NCBI GenBank assembly: GCA_903903365.1 | Contig: CAIUYS010000598.1 | Location: forward strand, 1 to 8,633 | Direction of reading: 5' to 3' | Length of the DNA stretch: 8,633 nt | DNA from: an uncultured Methylococcaceae bacterium | Lineage (GTDB): Bacteria > Pseudomonadota > Gammaproteobacteria > Methylococcales > Methylomonadaceae | In this document: one piece after another, positions 6,891 to 8,633 of the stretch | How the letters are laid out: the number at the start of each line of letters is the position of its first letter | How positions within the stretch are numbered: the first letter of the stretch is position 1 | Translations under genes and position numbers: made by a program | Notes under the pieces: model-generated | Databases searched by the model: none | What the model was told of the DNA's origin: nothing | The model's input: only the letters and a program-made list of their open reading frames with translations

Positions 6891-7262
6891 TTGATTCATG
6901 AAGACGATGTAGGGAGATTATTTTCTTGATTGAAGAATGTACGTTACGCGAAATCAATTGCGTAGAAATCGAACAACGTCAGAACCTACAGGGTGGCGTC
7001 AGCGATCTTGAAAAAGGCGATTTTTTTTGGTGAGATTTCACTATTTAAGTCAAGTGAACGGGCTAATTCAATGACGACCATTACCGATGGTATTTTAATT
7101 GAAATTGATGGAGAAATGCTTAGTGCCTACCTTGATAACCATCCAGTCCAAGGTTATTTATTTTTCAAGCAAATAGTGAAAGCGGTGATTATACGGATGA
7201 CTTACGGTACCCACAGAATAGAATCTCTAATGGCATGTGGACTTAAAGCGCACGGAACATAA
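6891..7262 (+). pseudogene. Cyclic-nucleotide-binding domain gene with two frameshifts
   Basis: Joining three frames gives a CNB (CAP effector-type) domain. Seen in order: IHEDDVG (6894-6914), EIIFLIEECTLRE in the next frame, VSDLEKGDFF up to the T run at 7021-7028, then GEISLFKSSERANSM in a third frame, ending at TAA 7260-7262. The phosphate-binding cassette keeps the glutamate of FGE and the arginine of ERA. Frame is restored if the GGG at 6912-6914 had one more G and the eight-T run one T fewer. The start of the domain (about 30-40 residues) is missing, with stops in all upstream frames, and no DNA-binding domain follows. Alternative start: TTG at 6926 has an excellent AGGGAG (6911-6916) nine bases before it, but that frame stops at the T run. 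It could be a decayed gene, a truncated live gene hit by sequencing errors, or a slippage-dependent gene. Confidence 0.65.
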
Positions 7263-7270
7263 AGCTATTT

Positions 7271-7301
7271 GTAAGCAAAATCAGGCACTATCTTTGCTTA
7301 C
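7271..7301. repeat. Perfect 9-bp hairpin downstream of the CNB gene
   Basis: GTAAGCAAA (7271-7279) and TTTGCTTAC (7293-7301) are perfect inverted copies separated by 13 bases, starting eight bases after the CNB stop codon. No T tract follows, so it may be a protein-binding site or a 3'-end structure. The rest of 7263-7458 holds no convincing gene; a 64-codon frame at 7237-7431 shows no recognisable features. Confidence 0.5.
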
Positions 7302-7395
7302 ACTTCATACGGGCATTAACATCCCGACCTTGAAACTTAATAACCTTAACGACATGGTAATTTATCAGAAACTAAACGATTATCAACATGAAGAG

Positions 7396-7426
7396 ACGAA
7401 GAAAAAGTTAATTTCCTTCGTTTTTT
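7396..7426 (+). terminator. Probable rho-independent terminator between convergent units
   Basis: ACGAAG (7396-7401) pairs with CTTCGT (7416-7421). The stem continues past a one-base bulge with AAA/TTT and is followed immediately by T residues to 7426. It points rightward, suiting the end of the CNB transcript. In the opposite direction the hairpin lies about 30 bases beyond the sspB stop, so it might also help end sspAB mRNA, although that side lacks a clean downstream T run. Confidence 0.5.
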
Positions 7427-7458
7427 CGTGACTCACACTGACTATTCAAATCCGATAG

Positions 7459-7839
7459 TTATTTGACTATACGCAAAGTAGGCCTTGTTGGTGGCTTGCT
7501 TTCAGGTGGCGGTGTTTCATCCGCCCCCTCATCTTCCTGATCAAAGATCATGCCTTTGCCATTTTCTTTAGCGTAGATTGCCATTACAGCGGCTATAGGC
7601 ACGACAATATGCATGGGTTTTCCGCTAAACCTGGCATTAAATTCAATTTCCTGGTTACCCAGCGTAAGTCCTTGTATGGCTTCAGGCCTTACATTTAAAA
7701 GTATCTTGCCGTCCTCAATCAATTGGGAAGGCAAAATTGCATGGCTGTTTTCTGCATCAACCAATAAATACGGAGTCAGATCATTATCAATAATCCATTC
7801 ATAAATTGAACGAATTAAATAAGGCTTTAAAGGAGTCAT
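7459..7839 (-). CDS. sspB: ClpXP protease specificity-enhancing factor
   Basis: SspB is a cytoplasmic adaptor that binds ssrA-tagged peptides from stalled ribosomes and tethers them to ClpX for degradation. The 126-aa product shows the two known parts: a substrate-binding domain (about 1-100) with PYLIRSIYEWIIDNDLTPYLLV, NVRPEAI, FNARFSGKP and AVMAIYAKENGKGMIF, and a C-terminal ClpX-docking tail RPTLRIVK (119-126), close to the E. coli RPALRVVK. The linker between them is only about 18 residues, acidic then proline-rich, much shorter than in the 165-aa E. coli protein. It starts 10 bases after the sspA stop with no strong ribosome binding site, so co-transcription and translational coupling with sspA are likely. 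Confidence 0.96.
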   Translation of the reverse strand: MTPLKPYLIRSIYEWIIDNDLTPYLLVDAENSHAILPSQLIEDGKILLNVRPEAIQGLTLGNQEIEFNARFSGKPMHIVVPIAAVMAIYAKENGKGMIFDQEDEGADETPPPESKPPTRPTLRIVK

Positions 7840-7849
7840 TGTTCTATCG

Positions 7850-8485
7850 TTATTTTAAAGGCTCGGCCATTTCTTGTTCAGCTTCACTAAGACTGCGTTT
7901 AAATGCAGGTCTTTTAAATAGTCGCTGAGCATAATTAGTAATAACTTCATTCGGTGTCGATACATCTATGCCCAAACTAGGCAGTCGCCACAAGAGCGGG
8001 GCAATAGCACAATCAATCAATGAAAACTCATCGCTCATAAAATAAGGTCTGGCGGCAAAAATAGGTGCTGCAGAAAGAATGCTTTCTCTCAGCATTTTCT
8101 TGGCACGCGCCGATTTTTTCTCACCTGAAAATAATATCTCATCAAGCAATTGATACCAATCCTGATCTATTCGTTTAATCAGCATTCTGGCATTTGCACG
8201 CGAAACAGGATCCATTTGGTGTAAAGGTGGATGTGGAAAGCGCTCATCCAAATATTCCATGATAATACGCGAATCATAAAGAACCAGATCACGTTCAATC
8301 AATGTGGGTGAGGTACCATTGGGATTAAGCTCAAGTAAATCCTCAGGCGGATCAGTCGGGTCATAATATTCTATGTCTGCGGCAACTGCTTTCTCGTGTA
8401 AAACAAAGCGAGCGCAATGACTCATTGCACATGTCGGAGATGAAAAAAGCGTCATTACAGATTTACGAGTATTAATTTTTGCCAC
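7850..8485 (-). CDS. sspA: Stringent starvation protein A
   Basis: SspA is a glutathione-S-transferase-fold protein that associates with RNA polymerase and, in E. coli, supports stationary-phase and acid survival and bacteriophage P1 late transcription. Seen: a thioredoxin-like N-terminal part starting KSVMTLFSSPT, ESRIIMEYLDERFPHPPL-type sequence (here with DSRII), and an alpha-helical C-terminal part containing YFMSDEFSLIDCAIAPLLWRLPSLGI. The frame opens at TTG 8494, but GTG at 8485 has AGAGG nine bases upstream. It gives 211 aa (E. coli 212) and puts the surface Pro-His-Pro at 84-86, the positions known to matter in E. coli. It lacks the E. coli YSHQVR wording (MSHCAR here) and probably has no glutathione transferase activity, as in the family. 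First gene of the sspA-sspB operon. Confidence 0.95.
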   Translation of the reverse strand: MAKINTRKSVMTLFSSPTCAMSHCARFVLHEKAVAADIEYYDPTDPPEDLLELNPNGTSPTLIERDLVLYDSRIIMEYLDERFPHPPLHQMDPVSRANARMLIKRIDQDWYQLLDEILFSGEKKSARAKKMLRESILSAAPIFAARPYFMSDEFSLIDCAIAPLLWRLPSLGIDVSTPNEVITNYAQRLFKRPAFKRSLSEAEQEMAEPLK

Positions 8486-8527
8486 GAATAGCAACCTCTT
8501 TGGACGTATAGGGCGATAAAAGAGTTT

Positions 8528-8536
8528 ATTATAACA
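8528..8536 (-). promoter_or_regulatory. Extended -10 promoter for sspA
   Basis: The minus strand reads TGTTATAAT, a perfect -10 hexamer preceded by the TGn extended -10 element, which can work without a good -35. No -35 consensus is seen at normal spacing. The predicted start near 8521 gives a leader of about 35 bases that includes the AGAGG ribosome binding site. Confidence 0.55.
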
Positions 8537-8590
8537 TAAATAATCAGGCTTTTGATGCTGGCGTTTGTTATCGCTTATAATGCTGACTTA

Positions 8591-8614
8591 CAAGAAAACG
8601 TCCCTGTTCTCTTG
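8591..8614 (-). other. Hairpin upstream of the sspA promoter
   Basis: CAAGAAAAC (8591-8599) and GTTCTCTTG (8606-8614) form a 9-bp stem with a six-base loop. On the plus strand there is one A-C mismatch, whereas in minus-strand RNA the same position is a G-U wobble, so the structure is fully paired only in leftward transcripts. It may mark the 3' end of an upstream leftward gene outside the window. No T run follows it. Confidence 0.4.
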
Positions 8615-8633
8615 ACTATAAAAATTAATCCAC

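Noticed and set aside
6993..7262. Intact 89-aa CNB protein starting at GTG 6993 (MASAILKKAIFFGE)
   Set aside because: The sequence before FGE in this frame does not fit the domain, whereas the neighbouring frame reads GVSDLEKGDFF, which does. A frameshift in the T run is the better explanation.
7237..7431. 64-codon ORF after the CNB gene
   Set aside because: It begins inside the CNB coding end, crosses a perfect hairpin and ends beyond a terminator stem. No family features are seen.
8625..8633. End of a leftward upstream gene such as petC (GTG GAT TAA on the minus strand)
   Set aside because: petABC often precedes sspA in gammaproteobacteria, but three codons are not enough to support a call.

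Overview
This window reads as chromosomal core DNA from a gammaproteobacterium of moderate to low GC. GuaB, GuaA, TadA, SspA and SspB align residue for residue with remembered E. coli sequences, and sspA-sspB is a gammaproteobacterial/betaproteobacterial pair. The palindromic intergenic repeats and the 9-base TTCGTG-type repeats resemble those I associate with Methylococcales methanotrophs. That finer placement is a recognition-level guess, not shown by the genes.

Layout: pgi (+) fills 49-1686. It converges on the minus-strand cluster guaB (5687-4221), guaA (4095-2509), tadA (2518-2057). The 370-base gap between pgi and tadA is packed with non-coding structure: a nested palindromic element, a second long hairpin, a probable terminator and a triple 9-base repeat. 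Related degenerate 9-10 base repeats lie between guaB and guaA and upstream of guaB. Next comes a minus-strand WaaE/KdtX-like family 2 glycosyltransferase (6741-5920). After it is a broken plus-strand cyclic-nucleotide-binding (CNB) domain gene (about 6891-7262) with two apparent homopolymer frameshifts, then two hairpins. The window ends with the minus-strand pair sspA-sspB (8485-7459) and the sspA promoter region.

How the genes fit together: guaB and guaA convert IMP to XMP and then GMP. tadA overlaps the guaA stop and makes the wobble inosine of tRNA-Arg, so a translation gene appears to ride on the purine operon. pgi links glucose-6-phosphate and fructose-6-phosphate. SspA is an RNA polymerase-associated stress factor and SspB delivers ssrA-tagged proteins to ClpXP. 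The glycosyltransferase probably acts on lipopolysaccharide or another surface glycan.

I see no new multi-gene system. The items most worth checking are the CNB gene with its two correctable frameshifts, the repeat cluster after pgi, a non-standard phosphate-binding loop in Pgi, and a seven-codon leader ORF that overlaps the glycosyltransferase start. Three start sites were moved inward from the longest ORF (guaA, guaB, sspA).
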